From a virus, in IMG/VR virus record IMGVR_UViG_3300022725_000082, positions 1 to 64,000 of that record: a DNA stretch of 64,000 nt. One strand, 5' to 3'. Below are positions 35,348 through 43,614 of the stretch, one piece after another. The notes below the pieces were generated by a model. It was not told the origin of the DNA, did not search any database, and saw only the letters and a program-made list of their open reading frames with translations. Each line of letters begins with the position of its first letter. Within the stretch, counting starts at the first letter, position 1. A program made the position numbers and the translations under genes.

Positions 35348-36787
35348 ATGGACGATAAACAAACACTAGTAGAAAATTGGAATGAGACCAAGGATGTCCT
35401 TCTTAGCGGGCTTAAGCCTTCACAGAAAGAAATCGTTGGGCCTCTTCTAGAAAACCAGCGCAAGCATATGTTGAATGAATCTGCTGCACAGGGTGCGGTA
35501 CAATCTCATGATGTAGCAAACTTTCGTAAAACATTGCTTCCGATGATTCGCCGTATTATTCCCGGAACAATCGGGAGTGAAATCGTAGGTCTTCAGCCTA
35601 TGTCAGGACCTGTATCACTTGTTTATACGCTGAGATACAAGTACGAAGAAGATATGACTCATAATCCTGATCGTTCACCATTTGGTGGATTTGATATCGA
35701 ACCGGGGGATGAAGCTTTTGGAAATGACAAGTTGATTCGTCAGTTCTATGCTGGACAGGTTGCAGAATCAGGTACACCATTTGAAGGTATTGATCAAACT
35801 GCAGGGGCTTCTGGTATTGCAGGGCCAAATGCTGCTGAAGCTGATATTGACGCTGATACAGCCGATGGTCAGGGTTGGCACTCTGAAGAAGACGTAACCA
35901 CATATGAAACTGGAACTACACTATTCGGTGAGCCAGTTGGTGGATCGTTGAAGGGTGGTTCTGGTAGCTTGATAGAAGGTTCAGGCGGACGTAAGATGAC
36001 CCTAGAGATCATCAACCAAGCCGTTGAAGCTCATACCCGTAAGCTACAAGCAGGTTGGACAATGGAAGCAATGCAGGACATGGATAGCCAGCATGGTATC
36101 GATGTTGAGTCAGAGCTTACCAAGGCACTATCTGCTGAAATCGTGCAGGAAATTGATGCTGAAATCATCACTGACCTTCTTTCACTAGCAGGAACAGTCA
36201 GAACATATGATTTTAACGCAACAGGTGGTTCTAATGGTTATGCACCAGCCTTCGTTGGTGACCGTTTCGCTAACCTAGGCGTTCGTATCAACGAAGTTGC
36301 AAATGAGATTGGCCGTAAGACACGTCGTGGAGCGGGTAACTATATCGTTGTATCACCAATGATTGTTTCTGTTCTACAGTCTGCAGCTAAAGCAGTATTC
36401 GCTCCAGCAGTTGAAGGTAGCTTCAAAGGACCCAACAACACATATCTAGCCGGTATTCTAAACGGTCAGATTAAGGTCTACAGCTACTTGTGGAACGCTG
36501 CACAGCCAACTGATGGTGAAGTATTTAGTGCAGGTCAGGGTCTTGGAAATGATCAGGTCCTAGTTGGATACAAGGGTGGTAACGGTGAAGTAGATGCCGG
36601 TTACTGGTATGCACCTTACATCCCACTGATGAGTACAGGCGTTGTTGTTAACCCAGTTACCTTCCAGCCTGTAATGAGTCTAATGACCCGTTACGGTAAG
36701 GTTGCTCTAACTGACACGACAACATCTCTCGGGAATTCTGCGGACTACTATGGTAAAATTAATATTACTAACCTAGCATTCATTTAA
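35348..36787 (+). CDS. gp23: Major capsid protein gp23
   Basis: A 479-residue protein with T4 gp23 hallmarks: KRHMLNESAAQGAV-like N-terminal cleavage region, LLPMIRRIIPGTIGSEIVG, GPVSLVYTLRYKY, KLQAGWTMEAMQDMDSQHG, RTRRGAGNYIVVSP-like segment (seen as KTRRGAGNYIVVSP), and GYWYAPYIPLM near the C terminus. It forms the hexamers of the head after cleavage by gp21. It has an AAGGAG ribosome site, GC-richer codons and a strong terminator, all consistent with very high late expression. Confidence 0.96.
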   Translation: MDDKQTLVENWNETKDVLLSGLKPSQKEIVGPLLENQRKHMLNESAAQGAVQSHDVANFRKTLLPMIRRIIPGTIGSEIVGLQPMSGPVSLVYTLRYKYEEDMTHNPDRSPFGGFDIEPGDEAFGNDKLIRQFYAGQVAESGTPFEGIDQTAGASGIAGPNAAEADIDADTADGQGWHSEEDVTTYETGTTLFGEPVGGSLKGGSGSLIEGSGGRKMTLEIINQAVEAHTRKLQAGWTMEAMQDMDSQHGIDVESELTKALSAEIVQEIDAEIITDLLSLAGTVRTYDFNATGGSNGYAPAFVGDRFANLGVRINEVANEIGRKTRRGAGNYIVVSPMIVSVLQSAAKAVFAPAVEGSFKGPNNTYLAGILNGQIKVYSYLWNAAQPTDGEVFSAGQGLGNDQVLVGYKGGNGEVDAGYWYAPYIPLMSTGVVVNPVTFQPVMSLMTRYGKVALTDTTTSLGNSADYYGKINITNLAFI

Positions 36788-36812
36788 TCCGCAAAAGAGT
36801 TAAAACCCCCTG

Positions 36813-36841
36813 AAAGCCCTGCAGTTGCAGGGCTTTTTTAT
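36813..36841 (+). terminator. Rho-independent terminator after gene 23
   Basis: AAAGCCCTGCA / TGCAGGGCTTT stem with a tiny loop followed by T5, ending transcription of the capsid gene. Confidence 0.92.
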
Positions 36842-36894
36842 TTCTATAAAAGGAACACTGCAAACTACTTTCGTTTTCAAGTTCAAGCTATTAT

Positions 36895-36902
36895 AATAAA
36901 TA
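36895..36902 (+). promoter_or_regulatory. T4-late-type promoter box
   Basis: AATAAATA, 20 bases before the HNH-type endonuclease ATG. Confidence 0.4.
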
Positions 36903-36921
36903 TATCAAAAGGTAGTTTGTT

Positions 36922-38529
36922 ATGAAAAAAGAATATTATGATTATATTGTTAACGAAATAAAACTAAGGCCCAAGAATATAGATTTGGGCACAAATAATG
37001 TACAGGATATAGAATGTCTTTTATGTGGTAACACATTTAAGGCAGGCGTGAAAGGTAAGGTAAATAATTATAGAAAACATGGGATGAAAGGGTGTAAAGA
37101 ATGTACTTCAATCCAAAGATATGAAAATATAAGAAATGATAGAATAAAAGAATTAGAGGAAAAATTTGAGCTATATAATATTGACCCTAAGACTGTAAAT
37201 AATATGTCTATGGTTAAAGTTCGCAATAAAAAATGTGGTCACTTTTTTAAAGTAAAATACGGAAATCTATTAAATCGTGACGTAAATTGCCCCATATGCA
37301 ACACAGAACGAAAAAGAGAGCAATTTAGACAATTTAATGACGAGCGCCATGAAGAGTCATACTTATTGAAAGAAGGTTTCGACGCATATAAACAGAAAGT
37401 GTATAAGTTCACTAGAGAAACATATAGAAAACATAAAGACAAGATCAATCCTGAGAACCATACAAGAGTATTAAGTGGTGAGAAAGGCTACCATTTAGAT
37501 CATATCATATCTGTAAGAAATTCCTTTGATTTAGGAGTCCCACCAGAAGTATGTGCAGATTATAGAAATATGCGCATGGTGAAATGGAAGGATAATAATA
37601 AAAAGTGGAAGCGCTCTTCTCTTAGAATACCAGAACCCTATTATCCATATGTTAATAATACATCAGATGAATTTATAAAAATAATGAACAATTCTGTAAA
37701 AACAGATTTTAATGCATATGTAGATTTCTCTAAATTCATGCTGACCCTATATAATGAAAAGGAAAAATTTGGTATATATTACGCTCCACTTTCTACTAAT
37801 ACACAGCAGATATTAGGCTCTAAGAATTATTTTAAGCAGATGAAGGAATACTTTGCTGAAAAAAGTATCACATTATTAATAATATTTGAAGATGAATGGA
37901 TCAAGAATAGATTATTAGTTATCGACAAAATACAACATTATATGAACCAGAGTGAAAAGACTACCATATATGCTAGAAAATGTGAAATACAGGAAATAGG
38001 AGTAACTGATAAGAATAGTTTTTTGAATGCAAATCACATACAGGGTACTTGTGTAAGTCAAATAAATTTGGGGGCCTTTCATGATGGAAAATTGGTAGCA
38101 GTTATGACATTTTCTAAGCCTAGAATATTGATGAATAAAAAAGAGCAAGCTGGAGGCGTGTATGAACTTGCGAGATTTGCGACAGATGTACAATATCGTA
38201 TACCGGGAATTGCCTCTAAATTGTTGAAACATTTTCAAAGAAACTATAATTATAGTGAGATATATTCATATGCAGATAGGCGCTGGTCCGATGGTAACCT
38301 TTATGAAGTATTGGGATTTGAGAAAACAATTGTCAACCCACCAAATTATCATTATATTATAAACAACCAACGAAAACACAGATGGGGTTATCGAAAGGAT
38401 GCTTTGAAGGAGAAATTCCCGGAGAGATATAATAAAGAGTTGACAGAATATCAAAATATGCTTGAAATGGGATATGATAGAATATGGGATTCTGGTTCGA
38501 TAAAATATGCAATATATAATAGTTATTAA
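36922..38529 (+). CDS. HNH-type homing endonuclease with a decayed Vsr-like domain
   Basis: A 535-residue protein. Cysteine pairs at 32/35, 58/61, 105 and 123/126 suggest zinc-binding fingers. An HNH nuclease motif is present as GYHLDHIISVRNSF (His191, Asp193, His194) with NMRMVKW about 22 residues later. Residues about 275-325 align with the Vsr-type core of the endonucleases at 31956 and 51917 and keep the IIFEDEW ending, but the acidic and His residues of GLYWH are replaced (IYYAPLSTNTQQ). The C-terminal module (ANHIQGT, YADRRWSDGNLYEVLGF, IWDSG) is shared. So HNH appears to have replaced the original nuclease activity. The gene sits just after gene 23. Confidence 0.83.
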   Translation: MKKEYYDYIVNEIKLRPKNIDLGTNNVQDIECLLCGNTFKAGVKGKVNNYRKHGMKGCKECTSIQRYENIRNDRIKELEEKFELYNIDPKTVNNMSMVKVRNKKCGHFFKVKYGNLLNRDVNCPICNTERKREQFRQFNDERHEESYLLKEGFDAYKQKVYKFTRETYRKHKDKINPENHTRVLSGEKGYHLDHIISVRNSFDLGVPPEVCADYRNMRMVKWKDNNKKWKRSSLRIPEPYYPYVNNTSDEFIKIMNNSVKTDFNAYVDFSKFMLTLYNEKEKFGIYYAPLSTNTQQILGSKNYFKQMKEYFAEKSITLLIIFEDEWIKNRLLVIDKIQHYMNQSEKTTIYARKCEIQEIGVTDKNSFLNANHIQGTCVSQINLGAFHDGKLVAVMTFSKPRILMNKKEQAGGVYELARFATDVQYRIPGIASKLLKHFQRNYNYSEIYSYADRRWSDGNLYEVLGFEKTIVNPPNYHYIINNQRKHRWGYRKDALKEKFPERYNKELTEYQNMLEMGYDRIWDSGSIKYAIYNSY

Positions 38530-38550
38530 TTATATCAACAAATGTCTCAT

Positions 38551-38705
38551 TTGTCAACAATTAGTTTTTTGGACGAGAGGAACTACAGATGCCTCTCATT
38601 AAGGATTCCTCCTTCCTAGAAATGTTAATTGCTGCATTTAAATCTGCATTTTGAAAGCAATGTTTTGGTTTGAGAAGTGATTTCTCTAGGAAGTAATTTT
38701 GGAAT
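38551..38705 (-). pseudogene. Remnant of an IS200/IS605-type TnpB C terminus with right end
   Basis: The minus strand reads HCFQNADLNAAINISRKEE and stops at 38561. ADLNAAINI is the conserved RuvC-III region of TnpB, including its catalytic Asp. Only about 47 residues are open and the zinc-ribbon cysteines upstream are mostly lost, so the gene is dead. A GAGAGG/CCTCTC hairpin and the terminal TTGTTGACAA follow the stop, as in IS605-type right ends. No transposase-like partner is nearby. Confidence 0.65.
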
Positions 38706-38758
38706 GTCATCTCCAGATCAAATCAATTATTTGTTTAACAACATTTCGGTATTCATCA

Positions 38759-39127
38759 ATGATCGATTATGATGAAGAAGGATCGAAACCAAGTTGGATA
38801 CATGTTATGTATGCTCCTAAATTAAAGAGTGGAAAACATTTTGAAAGATTAACAGGATTTAAATTAGATGATCTGATTATGTATGCGGCAAAAATATCCA
38901 GTAATAGATCACTTCCACAAGCTGCCCGTAGAAAGTTCTCTAAAGAATTCTCTGCGAGAGTATGGGAAGAAGACACGTTTGCGCATGATTTTGTATCATT
39001 CGTAGGTAACACTGAAACATATTTACCAGACCTTCTCAGATATAGTAATTGGGGTGTATATAACAACATTCCAGTAATAATAGATTTAGGATTAAGCAAA
39101 GATGTCTACATACAACACTACTCCTGA
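38759..39127 (+). CDS. Hypothetical protein, possibly the remains of a longer gene
   Basis: 122 residues from the ATG at 38759 (MIDYDEEGSKPSWIHVMYAP). The end, LRYSNWGVYNNIPVIIDLGL plus SKDVYIQHYS, resembles the C terminus of larger phage proteins of unknown function that finish with a VLIDYGLT-like segment. No ribosome site precedes the ATG, and the TnpB remnant lies just upstream, so the 5' part was probably removed or scrambled by the insertion. Expression is doubtful. Confidence 0.45.
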   Translation: MIDYDEEGSKPSWIHVMYAPKLKSGKHFERLTGFKLDDLIMYAAKISSNRSLPQAARRKFSKEFSARVWEEDTFAHDFVSFVGNTETYLPDLLRYSNWGVYNNIPVIIDLGLSKDVYIQHYS

Positions 39128-39156
39128 TGGTGTTTCTAACTTAACACAAACATGTC

Positions 39157-39164
39157 TATAAATA
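39157..39164 (+). promoter_or_regulatory. T4-late-type promoter TATAAATA
   Basis: Exact consensus, 31 bases before the TTG start at 39195. Confidence 0.6.
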
Positions 39165-39194
39165 TCAGAAGGAAATAAAAAGGGTTATATAGTT

Positions 39195-39539
39195 TTGAAA
39201 AATATCAAAGAATTATCTTTTTCGGAATATTACCGTTCGAAACAAAAGTTGTTAGAAAGGGCGGAAGATACACCTAGGATGTACTCGGTATATGAACTTA
39301 CAACATATAAGAAAGTTCCGTTAAAAGATTCTTATGACGAAGATGATAAAACCTATATTAGCTTTAAACCCAAGGACCGGATAAAAATATTATGGGAATA
39401 TGAAGATATTTATTATCCTACTGCTAGAAATTTTGTGGTATTATCTGAAAATAATTCTAAAACGTATTATCCCTGTTGGGGAAGCAAGAAGCTCTTAAAA
39501 TGGGTTTTGGTTAATACTAGAGAGGTTACTGATGAATGA
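39195..39539 (+). CDS. Hypothetical late protein, 114 residues
   Basis: Begins at a TTG (product MKNIKELSFSEYYRSKQKLL); no ATG is available in frame before the conserved-looking body. The exact late promoter 31 bases upstream supports this start. The sequence is mixed alpha/beta with ILWEYEDIYYPTARNFVVLS and YYPCWGSKKLLKWVL. It overlaps the next gene by eight bases. No family recognised. Confidence 0.58.
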   Translation: MKNIKELSFSEYYRSKQKLLERAEDTPRMYSVYELTTYKKVPLKDSYDEDDKTYISFKPKDRIKILWEYEDIYYPTARNFVVLSENNSKTYYPCWGSKKLLKWVLVNTREVTDE

Positions 39540-39891
39540 AATACAGTTAAATCCAACGGTGTATAAAAATCCATATAATGAAAAAGATTTTTTAAAAATG
39601 GGTGACAAGATAAACAAATTATGTCATAAAAAATTTGATGTTCATTATCTATATATTTTACAAAATGAATTAGAATCTATAGATAATGAAAATAATAAAC
39701 TATTCAATAAAAAAATAAGAAATGAATTAAAATCCCGAATGTTAGAATATACAAAATATTCTCCTTGTGCAGAAATTTTTTATTCATCTATATTTTGTGA
39801 ACTATTTAACACTTATAAAAATGAACCGTTATCCGATCTTATTTTTTTTATTGAAAGATTAACATTAATGTCTAAAAATGCTGAAGAATAG
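39532..39891 (+). CDS. Hypothetical protein, 119 residues
   Basis: A helical, Asn/Lys/Leu-rich protein (DVHYLYILQNELESIDNENN, CELFNTYKNEPLSDLIFFIE). It overlaps the end of the preceding frame by eight bases and is therefore part of the same late transcript. No family recognised. Confidence 0.58.
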   Translation: MNEIQLNPTVYKNPYNEKDFLKMGDKINKLCHKKFDVHYLYILQNELESIDNENNKLFNKKIRNELKSRMLEYTKYSPCAEIFYSSIFCELFNTYKNEPLSDLIFFIERLTLMSKNAEE

Positions 39892-39899
39892 AATAAATA
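39892..39899 (+). promoter_or_regulatory. T4-late-type promoter box
   Basis: AATAAATA, directly at the end of the preceding gene and 39 bases before the ATG at 39938. Confidence 0.4.
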
Positions 39900-39937
39900 T
39901 TAGTTAGTGTTCTAAGGGGTTTAAAAAGATTTTAATC

Positions 39938-40633
39938 ATGATGGATATTCTAGAGTTTTTAAAAGAGTATGGTGTAGGGGGTATAATAGGTCTAGCTATT
40001 GGTGGGGGGCTTTATGTTTTATGGCAATCATATGTGAAATATATTTTCAAAAAATTGTATGATAGATACGACACTAAGCATGATATTAAAAAAGAAAAGA
40101 ATTATCTCGACAACAGAAAAAAGGCACTCCAATCTCAAGAATTTTTCCCCAATATTAAGTTTAAAATGAATGTAGATATCCCATCAGAAGATTTTTCCAT
40201 CGATGAAGGCCGAAGATGTTTATACAAAAACATTATGTTGGCATTATTTGAATCATATTATAATAATATGATTGAATTTTCTAGGGGGTTAGACACTTCA
40301 TGGGATAACAATGAATGGGCAAATTCCCTGAATAGTGTAAATTATAAAATAATCGAAGATTTCAAGGCTAATTGTGCTCAGAGAGAAATACCTAAAGATA
40401 TAGTAAAATATTTTATTATTTGGTTCACCCCAATTATGAAACAGATATATTTTTATGTTAAAAAAATAGCTGCAATGAATAATAAAAATTCAATAGAGAA
40501 TACTAATACTTATTTATTATTGTTAGAGCTCATATTAATGAATACTTTATCAGATATAAAGAATTTTGATATGGCCGACAACCATTTAGAGGGTTTGGAA
40601 TATAAGGGGAAAATAATAGATAAGTTTGAATAA
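39938..40633 (+). CDS. Membrane-anchored late protein of unknown function
   Basis: A 231-residue protein with one clear N-terminal membrane segment (GGIIGLAIGGGLYVLWQSYV, about residues 14-33), a basic region after it (KKLYDRYDTKHDIKKEK), and a long helical soluble domain. A second hydrophobic stretch near 150-165 (YFIIWFTPIMKQIYFYV) may also insert. A late, single-anchor protein could belong to lysis or to the virion; a holin role is only a guess, since the soluble domain is unusually large for one. Confidence 0.55.
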   Translation: MMDILEFLKEYGVGGIIGLAIGGGLYVLWQSYVKYIFKKLYDRYDTKHDIKKEKNYLDNRKKALQSQEFFPNIKFKMNVDIPSEDFSIDEGRRCLYKNIMLALFESYYNNMIEFSRGLDTSWDNNEWANSLNSVNYKIIEDFKANCAQREIPKDIVKYFIIWFTPIMKQIYFYVKKIAAMNNKNSIENTNTYLLLLELILMNTLSDIKNFDMADNHLEGLEYKGKIIDKFE

Positions 40634-40636
40634 ATA
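40629..40636 (+). promoter_or_regulatory. T4-late-type promoter box
   Basis: AATAAATA overlapping the preceding stop, 27 bases before the ATG at 40663. Confidence 0.5.
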
Positions 40637-40662
40637 CTAGACATGAAATAGTTAATTAGAAT

Positions 40663-43611
40663 ATGTCTATATATGATTCATTTGCAGATAAACCTAATAG
40701 AATTAGGGAAGAAGGGCAAGAAATAACATTAAGATTTTCTCGCATAGATGATAATACAGGAAAAATTACGTGGAATATACCACCCAATTTTAAAGGATGC
40801 AAAGGAGATGGTGTTTACGACGGTATTGTAATTACAGTAAGCCGAAAACCGGCCGACTATATTGAATCTTCTCCTAAAGATGGAACTTACTACATAGGAG
40901 ACAATAGCGTAGACCCTGACTTACATGCCGGTAGCAAGATTATCAATAGCGAAGAAGTAAAAGTTTTAGTAGTTGGGGCATTTTATAATGATAGAACAAC
41001 TACAGAACTTGAGGTTATGAATCTTGAGCCTAGGACGGCATATTACTTTTCGGGATATGCAGTAGATAATGTTGCTAGATATCATAGAGAGGGAGTTCAT
41101 TCGTATTCCCTACCTACAGGAATTGAAGAAAGCAATGAAGAGATGCTTACACCTGCGGAGCATGTCATTGATTTAGATGATGATATAAAATTATCATCAG
41201 CAACAGGGGTGGAAGAAGGGAAGGAGTATAATATCATTGCAGACATCAATGAAGAGGAAGATGTAGAAATAAAAATAAATGGCAATGAAGCAAAAACATA
41301 TGCTTCTATGATAGAAAGTATTAACAAAAGATATATGGAACTTGACGATCCGTATTATTCACCCACCTTTCCGTTTAAAGGAGTTGTTTTTGAAATAGAT
41401 AATCAGTTTTATTTATGGGATGGTGAAAAGAGAATTGAAATATTTCCATTAGAAAGCGCCACATTGCCTAACATAGCACATGAGGGTGATCTATGGTATG
41501 ATACCTCATCAGAGGTCCTTAATGAGTATGATTCTGGACAGTGGGTGCCCCAAACTGTTATAAAATATGGCTTTGATATAACGAACCCATCTGACGGCAC
41601 TATATGGTTTGACGGCACAGTAGCTAGAGAATGGAAAGGTGATTTGTGGTGTGACTTGAATACTATAATAAGTACTAGAAATCCCCTCCTTCCGCCAAAA
41701 TTACGGAAAAACGTTTATTGGTTCAACACTGGTACTGGAGAATTTTTTGAGAGGAACACTGAATTAAAGAGATGGGAAGATGCTTTAGTTATTCACTATT
41801 CTAAAGATCCTGAAGATATAGATATAGGTGATTTTTGGTTTGATGAGACTAATGAAAAGGTGTTTCAATTGGTTAGTGGGTTTTTATGGGAAGAAGTTGA
41901 GAATATAGTATTTGAGGAAACCAATTCTACACCATCTTTCAATGAGGTAAATGGTGAAGAGTTTGAATATAGATATGTGATAGATGAACAGACGTTATAT
42001 GAATGGAAAGCTACTGATCTTGAGTGGGTTCAAGTCCCTATCGCAATATTCCCTACTGATCCTAGAGATAGAGAGTCATGCGGCTTATGGTGGGACTCCT
42101 CACCAAGTGTGGATACCGTATTCTTATGGGATGCCATAAATAATATATGGACCCCTTCTGATGATTTTTTCCAACAGTCGAGAGACCCAGCACTCCCAGC
42201 GCTGCTGGAAGAAGGTAGCGTTTGGTATAACCCTGACAATGAAGAACTTCTAAAGATACTTAGTGAGAATTGTGAAAAAGTAGAATTTATAAATGAATCT
42301 TTTAATCCTGTTGGCGGTACTCCTATTAGTATTTTTTGGAAAGATGACGAAACATTCAAAGAATGGAATGGGACAACTTGGGTAGAATTGGACCCACAAC
42401 CCCTACAGTGGGATACAGATCCTACAATTATAGATGTGGGGACATATTGGTTAGATTCTATACAGAACGTGCTGTTTGTATGGAGTGGCACTGATTGGGT
42501 AGAAGTAGAAGTTTCTGATACCGACCCCAAACCGGAGGAAGAATTTTTATGGTATAATACTGTAGAAAACCAATTATATGAATGGACACAAAAGGAACAG
42601 TGGGAGAAAACTACAGGTAAAGTATTTGTTGAATTTGTGCCTAAGAAAACTGTAGAAGGCAGGGCGCTGCTAGAATTTAAGACTCGCAAGAAGGGTTGTG
42701 ATGCTATGTTAACCCTTAAGGCTCGTAAGGATAATATTCTATCAGCGTTGAAAACCAATATCCGCTATAGACATCCTAAAGAAGGGAGGGATCTAGAAGA
42801 AGGTAATCCAATGTACAAACGTCTTGGTGTTGGTGATGATGGGAGCCCAGACGAAAGAAGAGAACTTCATGACACCATAAGACAAATTTTAGGTGAACCT
42901 AGTACTAAAGTTGAACTATCAAAGTCTAATATTGATGTGTGCATAGATAATGCCCTCACACAACTTAGAAAATATGGCGGGATATCATATAAAAGAGGAT
43001 TTTTTTTCTTGGATCTTAAACCCAACCAACAACATTATGTATTAAATGACCGCTGTACCGGGTTCAATGAAATTGTAGAAGTTAAAGGAGTATTCAGATT
43101 ACGTAGTGGCTTTTTTCAAGGAGCATATTCAGGACATGATATTTATGGATATGCAGCATTGAAACAGTTATATACATTAGGTTCATTTGATTTATTGACC
43201 TTCCATAATGTTTCACATTTCATTGAAGAGCTAGAAACTCTTTTTGCGACCAGAATAACGTATCAATGGGTGGAACGAAAGAGAGAACTTAGGTTACTTA
43301 ATGCCATTTATCATCCAGAAAGAGTACTGGTGGATGCCAGTATTGAAAGAAGCGAACAAGATTTGATTGTAGATCGCGGAACCAAATTATGGCTACAACG
43401 CTGGGCAGTTGCTGAAGCCAAAATGATGTTATCTCAGAGCAGAGGTAAGTTTCAAACTTTGCCGGGCCCTAATGGAGGTACTGTTCTTAATGCACAAGAA
43501 TTGATCACCCAATCTGAAGCTGAAAAGGCTGTATTGATGGAAGAATTAGAAGATATGGCAATGCAGGGAGTAGAAGAAGTAGGACTGAGTGCGTATTTTG
43601 TACTGGGATAA
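40663..43611 (+). CDS. Large modular virion structural protein
   Basis: A 982-residue protein. Residues about 20-150 look like a fibronectin-III-type beta domain (ITWNIPPNFKGC..., TTELEVMNLEPRTAYYFSGY). Residues about 245-660 hold at least eight related modules of 45-60 residues, each with a Trp-Tyr/Phe-Asp/Asn strand and a short Trp hairpin (LWYDTSSEVLNEYDSGQW, FWFDETNEKVFQLVSG, YWLDSIQNVLFVWSG, LWYNTVENQLYEW). The C-terminal 270 residues begin TIRQILGEPSTKVELSKSNI and resemble the shared domain of large structural proteins in marine T4-like phages. It is late, and co-transcribed with the next gene three bases away. Confidence 0.65.
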   Translation: MSIYDSFADKPNRIREEGQEITLRFSRIDDNTGKITWNIPPNFKGCKGDGVYDGIVITVSRKPADYIESSPKDGTYYIGDNSVDPDLHAGSKIINSEEVKVLVVGAFYNDRTTTELEVMNLEPRTAYYFSGYAVDNVARYHREGVHSYSLPTGIEESNEEMLTPAEHVIDLDDDIKLSSATGVEEGKEYNIIADINEEEDVEIKINGNEAKTYASMIESINKRYMELDDPYYSPTFPFKGVVFEIDNQFYLWDGEKRIEIFPLESATLPNIAHEGDLWYDTSSEVLNEYDSGQWVPQTVIKYGFDITNPSDGTIWFDGTVAREWKGDLWCDLNTIISTRNPLLPPKLRKNVYWFNTGTGEFFERNTELKRWEDALVIHYSKDPEDIDIGDFWFDETNEKVFQLVSGFLWEEVENIVFEETNSTPSFNEVNGEEFEYRYVIDEQTLYEWKATDLEWVQVPIAIFPTDPRDRESCGLWWDSSPSVDTVFLWDAINNIWTPSDDFFQQSRDPALPALLEEGSVWYNPDNEELLKILSENCEKVEFINESFNPVGGTPISIFWKDDETFKEWNGTTWVELDPQPLQWDTDPTIIDVGTYWLDSIQNVLFVWSGTDWVEVEVSDTDPKPEEEFLWYNTVENQLYEWTQKEQWEKTTGKVFVEFVPKKTVEGRALLEFKTRKKGCDAMLTLKARKDNILSALKTNIRYRHPKEGRDLEEGNPMYKRLGVGDDGSPDERRELHDTIRQILGEPSTKVELSKSNIDVCIDNALTQLRKYGGISYKRGFFFLDLKPNQQHYVLNDRCTGFNEIVEVKGVFRLRSGFFQGAYSGHDIYGYAALKQLYTLGSFDLLTFHNVSHFIEELETLFATRITYQWVERKRELRLLNAIYHPERVLVDASIERSEQDLIVDRGTKLWLQRWAVAEAKMMLSQSRGKFQTLPGPNGGTVLNAQELITQSEAEKAVLMEELEDMAMQGVEEVGLSAYFVLG

Positions 43612-43614
43612 TAT

